Source: an uncultured Lachnospiraceae bacterium (GTDB lineage Bacteria > Bacillota > Clostridia > Lachnospirales > Lachnospiraceae). From it: a stretch of DNA of 64,000 bases. The translations under genes were made by a program, and so were the position numbers. Where the stretch lies: assembly GCA_910579225.1 (NCBI GenBank), contig CAJTTI010000006.1, positions 1 to 64,000 of the forward strand, in the 5' to 3' direction. This document shows positions 26,213-34,995 of this stretch, piece after piece (the first letter of the stretch is position 1; each line of letters opens with the position of its first letter). Below the pieces are notes generated by a model. It searched no databases, was not told where the DNA came from, and saw only the letters and a list, made by a program, of their open reading frames with translations.

Positions 26213-27367
26213 TCACTCTGTTTCGATTCCCCATGCAAACTGATTCAATTCTCTGGCACCTGTTTTTGTCACATGAAGCATCTTCTCCAGACGGACTCCC
26301 GTGGAGCCTGCAGCCCCTGTGTATAACTGGGGTTCGATACATACCACCATATCTTCTTCCAGTACTTCTGTCTCATGCAGCGTAAACCTTGGCTCCTCAT
26401 TCACATTTACTCCGATCTGATGTCCCAGATAACTGCACAGCTCAAACCCGTGCTTCCGATATGCTTCCGTCATGGCATCGTTAACCGCCCGAAAACTTAC
26501 CCCCGGATAAATGGCGTCTCTTCCAGCCTCATATGCCGCCTTGACCGCCTGGAAATACCGTATCTGTTCTTCATTTGGCTCCTGCCAAAAAACAACCACA
26601 TTAGAGCAATCCGACCAGTACCCGCCCACTCTGGGCCCCACATCCATGATGGCAATGTCTCCTTTTTCAATCTTCCGGTCTGTGGGCCCCAGTGGATAAT
26701 CGCTCAGCCCGGTTCTGGGTCCCGTAACCAGTTCCCCATAAAACGGATTCATCTCACCCGTTACACGGGAGATACTTTTCTGGACTTCAAACCACACATC
26801 CAGCTCTGTATATTCTCCATATTCTTTGGAAAGCTCCAGAAGTCTGTTCTGGGCTGCGTCAGCAGCAAGAGCTGCATATTCCAGCTTCCTGATCTCATTT
26901 GCCGTCTTGATCTTTCTTGCCTTATCAACAGCCGCCGTAACATCCAGAATCTGCGCTCCTGGCAGTATTTCCTTTATACATTCCGCCAGCCAATACGGAG
27001 CAGCTGCAAATTCAATACCAATTCTTCTATTTGACCTCTGGCCTTTCAGCAAAGACCGAACAGCCTTTCGGTAATATTCCACCGGCTCATGATCCGTAAC
27101 ATGGCTGAAACATTCAAAATAAATAGTCTTTTCATATCCGGCTCTGGTCAGCCTGCTTTTATAGTAAGAAGAGGCAATCAGATCCAGTTTTCCTTCTGTC
27201 GCCTGAATCACTGCCGTTACCATCGGAAGCTTCCTGGCCATATCCGCCATAAATCCCCCGAAAAATGGCACATCAAATCCGGAAACATAGGTCACATTTG
27301 CCGGAGAAGTCAGAAATACAACATCATATTCTCCCTCTCTCAGCTGATTGAGTATTCTTTCTTTCAT
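26213..27367 (-). CDS. M24-family metallopeptidase-fold protein (Xaa-Pro peptidase/creatinase-like)
   Basis: 384 residues: a creatinase-type N-terminal domain (1-155) and an M24 pita-bread domain. All five metal ligands are present: D242, D253, H316, E345 and E361. This supports an active dinuclear metal enzyme. It is the first gene of the island 2 operon, directly behind the regulated promoter. M24 members cleave Xaa-Pro bonds, creatine or ectoine, so the enzyme may release a transported conjugate; a prolidase side role is also possible. I cannot choose from the sequence. Confidence 0.88.
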   Translation of the reverse strand: MKERILNQLREGEYDVVFLTSPANVTYVSGFDVPFFGGFMADMARKLPMVTAVIQATEGKLDLIASSYYKSRLTRAGYEKTIYFECFSHVTDHEPVEYYRKAVRSLLKGQRSNRRIGIEFAAAPYWLAECIKEILPGAQILDVTAAVDKARKIKTANEIRKLEYAALAADAAQNRLLELSKEYGEYTELDVWFEVQKSISRVTGEMNPFYGELVTGPRTGLSDYPLGPTDRKIEKGDIAIMDVGPRVGGYWSDCSNVVVFWQEPNEEQIRYFQAVKAAYEAGRDAIYPGVSFRAVNDAMTEAYRKHGFELCSYLGHQIGVNVNEEPRFTLHETEVLEEDMVVCIEPQLYTGAAGSTGVRLEKMLHVTKTGARELNQFAWGIETE

Positions 27368-27423
27368 TCTGAACTCTCCTGTGCATAATTTTTAGTTTTC
27401 TCTCTATTCCTTCTGATAAACAT

Positions 27424-27435
27424 GTTTTCGAAAAC
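27424..27435. promoter_or_regulatory. Operator candidate GTTTTCGAAAAC
   Basis: A perfect 12-bp palindrome with a central CG, the shape expected of a LacI-family site, placed a few bases downstream of the predicted start of the M24-led operon. Confidence 0.65.
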
Positions 27436-27445
27436 TGTTATATAG

Positions 27446-27474
27446 ATTATATTTTTTTTCAGTCTGGAAATCAA
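27446..27474 (-). promoter_or_regulatory. Promoter of the island 2 operon
   Basis: Minus strand: -35 TTGATT (27469-27474), 17-bp spacer, -10 TATAAT (27446-27451). Confidence 0.75.
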
Positions 27475-27582
27475 TATTCTTAATCAACAAGTCTACGAAA
27501 TTTTTTTGGATATTATATATAATAAACACTGTTTCGTATATTATTTCTGTAAGCATAAATTCCACAAATTGGCATATATCTC

Positions 27583-27611
27583 TTGACTCATATAAATTAT
27601 CTGTGTAATAA
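27583..27611 (+). promoter_or_regulatory. Promoter of the LacI-PfkB fusion gene
   Basis: -35 TTGACT (27583-27588), 17-bp spacer, -10 TAATAA (27606-27611). AAGGAG lies 8 nt before the ATG at 27677. Confidence 0.6.
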
Positions 27612-27676
27612 TCAATACAAAACAGTATTTACCCAGTAAATGCTTGTAAAATACTGCGTATAAAGGAGCAACCTGT

Positions 27677-29608
27677 ATGAATATCCGGGATATTGCCGCT
27701 GCTGCCCATGTCTCTGTCGCAACCGTTTCCAAAGTAATCAACCATAAAGATTCTGAGATTAGTGACGAGACCCGTCAGAAAGTTTTGAAAATTATAAAAG
27801 AATATCAATATACCCCTTATGCCAATCTGAAGACCAGCTTCAATACCAGCAAGTCACAGCTGATTGCTGTCATCTTTCAGGAAGGATTGTATATTTCCAG
27901 TTATATATTACAGATAGAAAAAGAAGCCGCACGCCTTGGGTATTCTTTGTTGATCTGTACGCTTACCCATCCCTGCTCCGACAGTCTGCGTAAGTACATG
28001 AAGATACTGGAGACCCGAAAGGCCGAAGGTATCCTGTTCTGTATATCTTCGCCGGAACTTCTGGAAGAAGCAGTTTCCCTGAATTATTCTCATATCCCCA
28101 TGGCTTTAATTGCATCTTTTACCTCTACTCTGTGTACTGTCTTTCATCTGGACTATAAAGCAGTCACAGAAAAGGCTGTGTCAGAGCTTGTTCATCTGGG
28201 GCATCAGAAAATCGGATGCATCTTAAACGGCACCGATACCATCTGTTCGGAACAATGTATCCAGGGTTACAAGAACGCCCTTCTTCCTCTCTCCCAGTAC
28301 GGAAATGATTATTATATCACCACCCATATACAGTCCCGGCACAAATTGCAGGAAGAGATTCAGCAGTTTATGAGAGCAAATGTGACTGCCATTTTCTGCC
28401 AGACTTTTCTCCTGGCCAATGCTGTCTATGAAATATTAAAGGAGGGAAAATACTATATTCCCTCCAACGTATCTGTGATTTGTACGGAATCATCTGCATT
28501 TTCCGATTATCTGATTCCGTCGCTCACTTCCTGTATATTTGATATTGACCGGATTATCCGCGGGGCTTTGGAATACCTGGTCAACTGCATTGAAAGCCGT
28601 AATCCTCCTTATATCAAAACCTTTTCGTTTGAACCGCTTTTGCTCCCCGGTGAGAGCATTGCACCTCCTGCTTCTGTGGGAAAACAGATCCTGGTCGTAG
28701 GAAACTGTAACACAGATATTAATATTCATCTCTCCAGAATACCCAGGGAAGGCGAGCTGCTCAAAACCAACAATATCTCCATTATTCCAGGAGGAAAAGC
28801 TGTTGCACAGGCTGTCGGGGCCGGTAAACTGGAAGGGTCTGTCTATATACTGGGATGTATTGGCAATGATATGGAAGGAAACAGTATTCTGAACAGCCTG
28901 AAAGCTGCCTATGTCCATGTGGAAGGACTGACCATCCTTTCTTCACTCCCCACCGGAAAAGCCTATATCTTCATTCCAGACGGCGGAAACAGCAGCATTA
29001 TCTCTTATCCAGGGGCAAACTCTGCCTATACCAACGCCCATATCAAGCCCTTCAAACATCTGTTCCAGTCCTCTGATTACTGTCTGCTGTCCACCGAGAT
29101 CAATCCGGACCTGATTGATTATATTATCCGGACCTGTGAGAGATACCAGACGCAGGTTTTTATAAAACCATCCTCCATACATTCCTTTCCGGAAAACCTT
29201 TTTTCTAAAACCACATACTTTATCCCCAGTTCTTACGAACTGGACTGCCTGATTCCGGGCAACATGCCCCTGGAAGAAAAAGCAGAACAATTATTTCAGA
29301 AAGGATGCCCCAATGTAATCGTCACCCTGGGCGGAAACGGATGTTACCTGAAAAACAGACAATACAGCCTCCATATTCCTGCTGCCAATTTTAACATTGT
29401 CGATACCACAGGTGCTGCCAACTGCTTTATCGCTGCACTGGCCGTCTCCCTCAGCAAAGGAAGCCCTCTTTTGTATGCCATCAGTTATGCCACCTATGCA
29501 GCAGGAATCAGCATCACCCTCCCGGGAGTACAGACCTCCTTTCCAGACAGACAACAGCTGGAGATCTATCTGGATGAGATACAGGACCTGTATCGCTCAT
29601 TGTCATAG
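27677..29608 (+). CDS. LacI-type regulator fused to a degenerate PfkB/ribokinase domain
   Basis: 643 residues. Residues 1-50 are a LacI helix-turn-helix (IRDIAAAAHVSVATVSKVIN), about 60-330 a periplasmic-binding-like effector domain, and 336-640 a complete PfkB-fold domain. In that domain GNCNTD (342-347), the lid region and VTLGGNG (549-554) are kept. The catalytic motif is GAAN (579-582) instead of GAGD, so the base aspartate is asparagine 582; the sugar-contact asparagine of GGKGANQA is alanine 377; and the NxxE motif asparagine is serine. A ligand-sensing pseudokinase is the likeliest reading. It is divergent from the island 2 operon, which it presumably controls. Confidence 0.92.
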   Translation: MNIRDIAAAAHVSVATVSKVINHKDSEISDETRQKVLKIIKEYQYTPYANLKTSFNTSKSQLIAVIFQEGLYISSYILQIEKEAARLGYSLLICTLTHPCSDSLRKYMKILETRKAEGILFCISSPELLEEAVSLNYSHIPMALIASFTSTLCTVFHLDYKAVTEKAVSELVHLGHQKIGCILNGTDTICSEQCIQGYKNALLPLSQYGNDYYITTHIQSRHKLQEEIQQFMRANVTAIFCQTFLLANAVYEILKEGKYYIPSNVSVICTESSAFSDYLIPSLTSCIFDIDRIIRGALEYLVNCIESRNPPYIKTFSFEPLLLPGESIAPPASVGKQILVVGNCNTDINIHLSRIPREGELLKTNNISIIPGGKAVAQAVGAGKLEGSVYILGCIGNDMEGNSILNSLKAAYVHVEGLTILSSLPTGKAYIFIPDGGNSSIISYPGANSAYTNAHIKPFKHLFQSSDYCLLSTEINPDLIDYIIRTCERYQTQVFIKPSSIHSFPENLFSKTTYFIPSSYELDCLIPGNMPLEEKAEQLFQKGCPNVIVTLGGNGCYLKNRQYSLHIPAANFNIVDTTGAANCFIAALAVSLSKGSPLLYAISYATYAAGISITLPGVQTSFPDRQQLEIYLDEIQDLYRSLS

Positions 29609-30793
29609 TTTCTGATACTCCTTCATAATCTCAGCGAATACCGGTATGGCATCCCGAATCGTCTTTTCTGACACACAGTAAGAGACCCGCACATAGCCTC
29701 CACACCCAAAGCTGTCGCTGGGTACCACCAATACATCATGTTTTTTTGCATGTTCCGAGAAAGCTCCGGCATCCGGCTCCAGTGCTTTTACAAAGAGATA
29801 AAAAGCTCCCTGCGGACGGACACATTCATAACCCAGTTTAGTTAATCCGTTATAGAGCAGATCTCGGTTCCTTCTATAGGCAGAGACGTCTCCTGACACA
29901 TCTGCACAGCGGGCGACCACCTTCTGAAACAGCACCGGAGCACACACATAGCCCAGAGCGCGCCCGGCACCTGCCACAGCTGCCATTACACGTTTGGAGT
30001 CCTCTGCCTCATCCGGAACAAGAATATATCCGATCCGTTCTCCCGGAAGAGACAGAGACTTGCTGTAAGAATAGCACAGGATTGTATCAGGATAATATTT
30101 CGGCACAAACGGCACCGTACACCCATCGTAAACAATCTCCCGGTAAGGCTCATCTGTCAGCAGATAGATGGAAGTGCCGTACTCTTTTCCTTTCCGCTCC
30201 AAAAGTTCTGCCAGCCTGCAGATAGTCTCTTCAGAGTAGACCACTCCGCTGGGGTTGTTGGGAGAATTGATAATCACTCCTTTTGTCTTTGGGCCGAGCA
30301 ATCTCTCAAATGCTTCAAAATCAATCTGAAAATTCTCCATATCTGCCGGAGTCACCAGAAGCTTCGCCCCTGCCGTCGAAACCCACACTTCATATTCCGG
30401 AAAAAACGGCGCAAAAGCAACAAACTCATCTCCCGGATTCGTCAGGGCTTTGACAGTAATGCTCAAAGACGCTGCAGCCCCCACCGTCATATAAAAATTG
30501 TCCGCCGTATAACAGGTGCCGAATTTCCGGTTCACGGAATCAGCCAGCATCTTCCTCACTTCCGGGTCCCCTGCTGCCGGAGAATAGCCGTGGAGTATTT
30601 CTGCCGGTTCCTCCAAAAGCTCCAGGATCGCCTCTTTCACTTCTTCCGGTGCCGGAATGCTCGGATTCCCGATACTAAAATCATACACTTTGTCATCTCC
30701 GACTATTTTCTTTCGCTCCAGGCCATAGGCAAAAAGTTCTCTAATTACTGAACTTTTACTTCCATATTCGTACATTTGTTTATTTAACATCAT
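29603..30793 (-). CDS. Pyridoxal-phosphate aminotransferase, class I/II
   Basis: 396 residues from the ATG at 30793 with GGAGG 6 nt upstream; the frame continues upstream without support. Fold type I landmarks: NSPNNPSGVVYSEE, LLTDEPYREIVYD with the cofactor-ring aspartate, and SYSKSLSLPGERIGY with the Schiff-base lysine. It is closest in feel to aspartate-type aminotransferases of Clostridia. The last 6 bp overlap the end of the convergent regulator gene. It is not obviously part of the island 2 operon, being on the other side of the regulator. Confidence 0.92.
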   Translation of the reverse strand: MMLNKQMYEYGSKSSVIRELFAYGLERKKIVGDDKVYDFSIGNPSIPAPEEVKEAILELLEEPAEILHGYSPAAGDPEVRKMLADSVNRKFGTCYTADNFYMTVGAAASLSITVKALTNPGDEFVAFAPFFPEYEVWVSTAGAKLLVTPADMENFQIDFEAFERLLGPKTKGVIINSPNNPSGVVYSEETICRLAELLERKGKEYGTSIYLLTDEPYREIVYDGCTVPFVPKYYPDTILCYSYSKSLSLPGERIGYILVPDEAEDSKRVMAAVAGAGRALGYVCAPVLFQKVVARCADVSGDVSAYRRNRDLLYNGLTKLGYECVRPQGAFYLFVKALEPDAGAFSEHAKKHDVLVVPSDSFGCGGYVRVSYCVSEKTIRDAIPVFAEIMKEYQKL

Positions 30794-30875
30794 GCTTATC
30801 CTCCAATCATGATCTACGGATTCATCATACGTCTGCATACTACATTTCTGCTGTAATCCCCATCCGAAAGGTGAA

Positions 30876-30916
30876 AAATCCCCACAGAGGACTGCATCGT
30901 CCCTCTGTGAGGATTT
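30876..30916 (-). terminator. Terminator of the ribosomal alpha operon
   Basis: A stem formed by aaatcc(c/t)cacagagg-type arms around gactgcatcgtc is followed on the minus strand by a TTTTTC run. It lies 14 bp past the rplQ stop. Confidence 0.88.
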
Positions 30917-30929
30917 ACATACATGAATC

Positions 30930-31457
30930 TTATACCAGCTCCAGCACCACTTCCATTGCTGCATCGCCTTTTCTCTGCCCAATTTTCACGATCCTGGTGT
31001 AACCACCATTCCTGTTCACATACTTGGGTGCAATCTCATCAAAGATCTTTGCAACCATGTCCACTTCCTGGGTTTTCTTCTTCTTGCCCTCAACCGGAGC
31101 CTTCACCGGATAGAGCACTTTCAGCATCTGCCTTCTGGCATGAAGTCTGGAAGGCAGATCTTTCTTAATCTCTTTTTCCACCTCGTCGTAAACAGTCACT
31201 TTCTTACCGTCTACCACTTCTTTGACTCTCTTGCCGTCCTTGTCTTTACGCGGAACCTTTGCAGTCACCTTAACCGTCTCAAAGTTGTCCTTCTCTTTTA
31301 CGCCAAGAGCAATCAGATGCTCTGCGATCTTACGGACTTCCTTTGCCTTAGACTCTGTTGTGATAATTCTTCCGTGAAATAACAGAGCTGTCACCTGACT
31401 TCTCAGCAAAGCCTTTCTCTGGGAAGCAGTTCTGCTCAGTTTTCTATATCCTGCCAT
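30930..31457 (-). CDS. rplQ: 50S ribosomal protein L17 (bL17)
   Basis: 175 residues from the ATG at 31457 (AGGAAATCAA upstream). MAGYRKLSRTASQRKALLR and GGYTRIVKIGQRKGDAAMEV are diagnostic. A lysine-rich insert of about 50 residues in the middle (around 58-110) makes it longer than the 120-127 residues of Bacillus or E. coli L17; such inserts occur in Lachnospiraceae. Last gene of the alpha operon. Confidence 0.97.
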   Translation of the reverse strand: MAGYRKLSRTASQRKALLRSQVTALLFHGRIITTESKAKEVRKIAEHLIALGVKEKDNFETVKVTAKVPRKDKDGKRVKEVVDGKKVTVYDEVEKEIKKDLPSRLHARRQMLKVLYPVKAPVEGKKKKTQEVDMVAKIFDEIAPKYVNRNGGYTRIVKIGQRKGDAAMEVVLELV

Positions 31458-31553
31458 TTGATTTCCTCCATTCGTTGCGCTCCATGCCATGCTTCTTCGG
31501 TCTTACTGGCAGGGAGTCTGGCTTTCAACTTAAGGTCAGCTTTCGGCCTCCCT

Positions 31554-32513
31554 CTACTCCTCGCTCTGGTTCAGTTCCAGACCGAGTTCTTTCAGCTTTG
31601 CAAGGACCTCTTCCAGGGACTTGCGGCCCAGATTGCGGACCTTCATCATGTCCTCAGATGTCCGGTTGCACAGCTCTTCCACTGTATTGATACCGGCTCT
31701 CTTCAGGCAATTGTATGAGCGTACGGAAAGTTCCAGCTCATCAATATTCATCTCAAGAACCTTTTCCTTCTCATCGCTCTCGGTCTCCACCATAATCTCT
31801 GCAGACTTGGCATTCTCAGACAGATCAATAAAAAGGCTCAGATGCTCGCTTAAGACTTTGGCAGCCAGACTGACCGCTTCGTCAGGAGCAAGTGTTCCGT
31901 TGGTGAACACATCCAGTGTCAGCTTATCATAATCTGTAATCTGACCCACACGGGTATTCTCAACCGTCAGGTTCACACGTTCTACCGGAGTATAGATAGA
32001 ATCTACTGCGATCACTCCGATCGGCAGCTCATCATTTTTATTTCTGTCAGCACTTACATATCCTCTTCCTTTGGTGATGGTCAGTTCCATATAGAGTTTA
32101 CTGTCCGCGCCACCATTCAGATGTGCGATCACTACATCCGGATTCAGAATCTCGATGTCCGGATCGCATTGGATATCTGCTGCTGTAACGATGCCTTCGC
32201 CTTCAAAATCAATATATGCCACCTTTGCTTCCTCTGAATCACTGGTATTCTTGATCGCAAGACTCTTGACATTCATGATGATCTCTGTTACATCTTCTTT
32301 TACACCCGGGATGGAGCTGAATTCGTGAAGTACACCGTCAATCTTTACCTGGCTCACTGCAGCGCCTGGCAAAGAAGAAAGCATGATTCTTCTCAGGGAA
32401 TTGCCAAGAGTTGTTCCATAACCTCTTTCCAATGGTTCCACTACGAATTTACCGTACTTTTTATCTTCCGAAATCTCTGCAATATCAATCTTGGGTTTAT
32501 TAAATACTACCAC
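31554..32513 (-). CDS. rpoA: DNA-directed RNA polymerase alpha subunit
   Basis: 319 residues. N-terminal dimerisation domain with [20 protein letters not shown], and a C-terminal domain with [21 protein letters not shown] and [15 protein letters not shown] that binds UP elements and activators. Lies between rpsD and rplQ as usual. Confidence 0.98.
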   Translation of the reverse strand: MVVFNKPKIDIAEISEDKKYGKFVVEPLERGYGTTLGNSLRRIMLSSLPGAAVSQVKIDGVLHEFSSIPGVKEDVTEIIMNVKSLAIKNTSDSEEAKVAYIDFEGEGIVTAADIQCDPDIEILNPDVVIAHLNGGADSKLYMELTITKGRGYVSADRNKNDELPIGVIAVDSIYTPVERVNLTVENTRVGQITDYDKLTLDVFTNGTLAPDEAVSLAAKVLSEHLSLFIDLSENAKSAEIMVETESDEKEKVLEMNIDELELSVRSYNCLKRAGINTVEELCNRTSEDMMKVRNLGRKSLEEVLAKLKELGLELNQSEE

Positions 32514-32562
32514 TAAAAAGCCCCTCCTGTTCTTTGCTGGGTGACAAAACTGCCGGTTTTAA

Positions 32563-33156
32563 TTATTTGGAATACAACTCGACGATAAGCATCTCGTTTA
32601 CCGGAACATCGATCATATCTCTGGTCGGAAGCTCTTTTACAAGTCCTTTCAGATTCTCCAGATCTGCTTCCAGCCATTCCGGAACCAGTCTTCCGCCGGT
32701 GGCCTCAGCAATGGCTTTGTAACGGTCAGAACTCTTGCACTTTTCTTTAATCTCTACCGTATCTCCTGCCTTTACCAAATAGGACGGAATATTTACCTGC
32801 TTGCCGTTCACCAACACATGCTTGTGATCTACGATTTGTCTTGCCTCCTGACGGGTTCTTGCAAAACCAAGTCGGAAGATCACATTGTCCAGTCTGGACT
32901 CCAGCATAATCAGCAGATTGTCACCGGTCATGCCTTTCATGCGGTCCGCTTTCTCATAATAATTGCGGAACGGCTTCTCCAGTACGCCGTAAATAAACTT
33001 TGCTTTCTGCTTTTCTCTGAGCTGCAGACCATACTCAGAAATCTTTTTATTACCTCTCTGGGAATTTCTTCTGGATTTTTTATCAATTCCTAAATAAACC
33101 GGATCCAAACCAAGGGACCGGCATCTTTTAAGGACTGGTGTTCTGTTAATTGCCAT
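32563..33156 (-). CDS. rpsD: 30S ribosomal protein S4 (uS4)
   Basis: 197 residues. [19 protein letters not shown] at the start, the S4 RNA-binding domain ([29 protein letters not shown]) and a conserved C-terminus. S4 starts 30S assembly and often autoregulates its operon. It lacks the N-terminal zinc cysteines found in some bacteria, as only one cysteine remains. Confidence 0.98.
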   Translation of the reverse strand: MAINRTPVLKRCRSLGLDPVYLGIDKKSRRNSQRGNKKISEYGLQLREKQKAKFIYGVLEKPFRNYYEKADRMKGMTGDNLLIMLESRLDNVIFRLGFARTRQEARQIVDHKHVLVNGKQVNIPSYLVKAGDTVEIKEKCKSSDRYKAIAEATGGRLVPEWLEADLENLKGLVKELPTRDMIDVPVNEMLIVELYSK

Positions 33157-33173
33157 CTTTCATACCCTCCTGA

Positions 33174-33566
33174 TCAGACTCTTCTACGTTTTGGTGGACG
33201 ACAGCCATTATGTGGTACCGGAGTAACGTCTGTGATACTGATTACCTCAAGACCGCATGCCTGCAATGCACGAATTGCAGCCTCTCTTCCTGAACCAGGT
33301 CCTTTTACAAATACATCTACTGTCTTTAAACCGTGAATCAACGCTGCCTTTGTCGCAGTCTCTGCAGCCATCTGCGCCGCATACGGAGTAGATTTCCTTG
33401 AACCTCTAAAACCAAGACCACCAGCACTTGCCCAGCTCAGTGCGTTGCCCTCTGCATCGGTAAGGGTAACGATTGTATTATTGAAAGATGACTGGATATG
33501 TGCCTGTCCGCGTTCAACGTTTTTCTTAATACGCTTTTTTGTCACTTTTTTCGTAACTCTAGCCAT
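33174..33566 (-). CDS. rpsK: 30S ribosomal protein S11 (uS11)
   Basis: 130 residues. [38 protein letters not shown] and the C-terminal [13 protein letters not shown] tail identify S11 of the small-subunit platform. It lies 42 bp downstream of rpsM. Confidence 0.98.
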   Translation of the reverse strand: MARVTKKVTKKRIKKNVERGQAHIQSSFNNTIVTLTDAEGNALSWASAGGLGFRGSRKSTPYAAQMAAETATKAALIHGLKTVDVFVKGPGSGREAAIRALQACGLEVISITDVTPVPHNGCRPPKRRRV

Positions 33567-33608
33567 TTCTAAACTAACCTACTTTCTTCTACTTTCTATC
33601 GTTTATGA

Positions 33609-33977
33609 TTATTTCTTCTTATTTGCTACGGTTTTCTTTGGACCTTTTCTGGTTCTTGCATTGGTCTTTGTCTTCTGACCGCGAACCGGAAGACTCTTAC
33701 GATGACGAACGCCTCTGTAGCATCCAATCTCCTGAAGTCTCTTGATATCCATGGCAATCTGTCTTCTCAGATCACCTTCTACAGTCTGTGTCTGATCGAT
33801 CACAGAACTGATTCTTTTCACCTCGTCATCTGTCAGATCTCTGACACGAGTATCCGGATTCACACCTGCCTCTGACAGAATACGATTAGAACTTACTCTA
33901 CCGATTCCGTAGATATAGGTCAGGCCGATCTCCACACGTTTCTCTCTTGGTAAATCTACACCAGCAATACGAGCCAT
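33609..33977 (-). CDS. rpsM: 30S ribosomal protein S13 (uS13)
   Basis: 122 residues from the ATG at 33977 (GGAGG upstream); an upstream frame extension to 34094 is not supported. [20 protein letters not shown] and the basic C-terminus ([20 protein letters not shown]) are typical of this head protein that contacts the P-site tRNA and S19. Confidence 0.98.
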   Translation of the reverse strand: MARIAGVDLPREKRVEIGLTYIYGIGRVSSNRILSEAGVNPDTRVRDLTDDEVKRISSVIDQTQTVEGDLRRQIAMDIKRLQEIGCYRGVRHRKSLPVRGQKTKTNARTRKGPKKTVANKKK

Positions 33978-34243
33978 TGTGATTATTCCTCCATTTTCTC
34001 TACTACAATATTTTCCTAAATGAGGCAGTAAATGACGGATTCCACTCTCCTGCCCAAATGGGTAAGAACCCATTCTTTCCGGTACTTGCGGCAAGCCGCT
34101 CCATCCTTCCCGGTTTTAAGCAATATCATCTCTAATGAATAATCGTCCACTTTCAGTCTTTTATATATATCAGTTGTCCCACACTGCCGTGCGTTTCAAC
34201 TGCAGCCGCCATATGAAAAACTACAAGTGCTAACATTCACAGA

Positions 34244-34357
34244 TTAGCCTTGTCTCTGTTTGTGTTTTGGATTTTCACAGATTACTCTGATACTACCTTT
34301 TCTCTTGATGATTTTGCACTTTTCGCAAATAGGTTTCACCGATGATCTAACCTTCAC
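34244..34357 (-). CDS. rpmJ: 50S ribosomal protein L36 (bL36)
   Basis: 37 residues, GTG start at 34357 with AAAGGAGG 8 nt upstream. The product begins [20 protein letters not shown] and carries the zinc-ribbon ligands C11, C14, C27 and H32, so this is the zinc-binding form. It lies between infA and rpsM, its usual place. The gap of 266 bp to rpsM is long for this operon. Confidence 0.95.
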   Translation of the reverse strand: MKVRSSVKPICEKCKIIKRKGSIRVICENPKHKQRQG

Positions 34358-34478
34358 AGTAAAGTCCTCCTTTCATCGTTTCCTTTCCGAAGGCACATGC
34401 CCCCAAAATCATGCTTACCCATTATACCAGAGGCATAACCGGAATGCAAGCAAATTTTGTAAAAACATGCAAAAAATC

Positions 34479-34697
34479 TTACTTGTCCCTCCAGATAATC
34501 CTTCCTTTGGAAAGATCATAGGGAGAAAGTTCTATGGTCACTTTATCTCCCGGTAAAATACGGATAAAATTCATTCTAAGCTTGCCGCTGATATGGGCCA
34601 GCACTTTATGCCCGTTTTCCAGTTCCACCTGGAACATGGCGTTCGGCAATTTCTCTACTACGGTTCCTTCAATTTCAATTACATCTGCTTTTGACAT
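34479..34697 (-). CDS. infA: Translation initiation factor IF-1
   Basis: 72 residues, single S1-like OB fold: [37 protein letters not shown] and [13 protein letters not shown]. It binds the ribosomal A site during initiation. Overlaps the upstream KOW-protein gene by 23 bp. Confidence 0.98.
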   Translation of the reverse strand: MSKADVIEIEGTVVEKLPNAMFQVELENGHKVLAHISGKLRMNFIRILPGDKVTIELSPYDLSKGRIIWRDK

Positions 34698-34977
34698 CTT
34701 TATCCTCCTGCCGGTTACGGCTCTCTGATTGAATTATTTGCCTGATCTGTTCATTCTGAAACGGCTTATTGTCTTTAAGGGCTTTCTTCACCGGCTCTGC
34801 GAACCGATAGATTACCTGAATATGTCTGAACTTCTTCTTCTTGGGCTTTTCCAATGTCCGACTTATGCCATCCACTAACCATACATATTCTGCTTCTGTC
34901 CGGATTATGACATAAAGTCTGTTTTTATCATGTCCAGCAAGGGACCTTGCAAGCATTCCCTCTTCAATCCTTACCAT
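34675..34977 (-). CDS. KOW-domain (L14e-like) RNA-binding protein
   Basis: 100 residues. [19 protein letters not shown] at the start resembles the KOW/L14e-like motif for RNA contact, followed by a lysine-rich segment and a hydrophilic tail. Genes of this type are regularly found between map and infA in Clostridia and are thought to be ribosome-associated. The function is not established. Confidence 0.8.
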   Translation of the reverse strand: MVRIEEGMLARSLAGHDKNRLYVIIRTEAEYVWLVDGISRTLEKPKKKKFRHIQVIYRFAEPVKKALKDNKPFQNEQIRQIIQSESRNRQEDKDVKSRCN

Positions 34978-34995
34978 AAAGCTCCTCCTGCCCCT

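Larger units (their letters stand above)
27368..27676. promoter_or_regulatory. Divergent regulatory region of island 2
   Basis: 309 AT-rich bases with a promoter for each side, a 12-bp perfect palindrome (27424-27435), a widely spaced inverted pair TACGAAA (27494-27500)/TTTCGTA (27532-27538), and a hairpin in the regulator leader (CAGTATTT 27623-27630 with AAATACTG 27649-27656). No gene seen. Confidence 0.75.
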
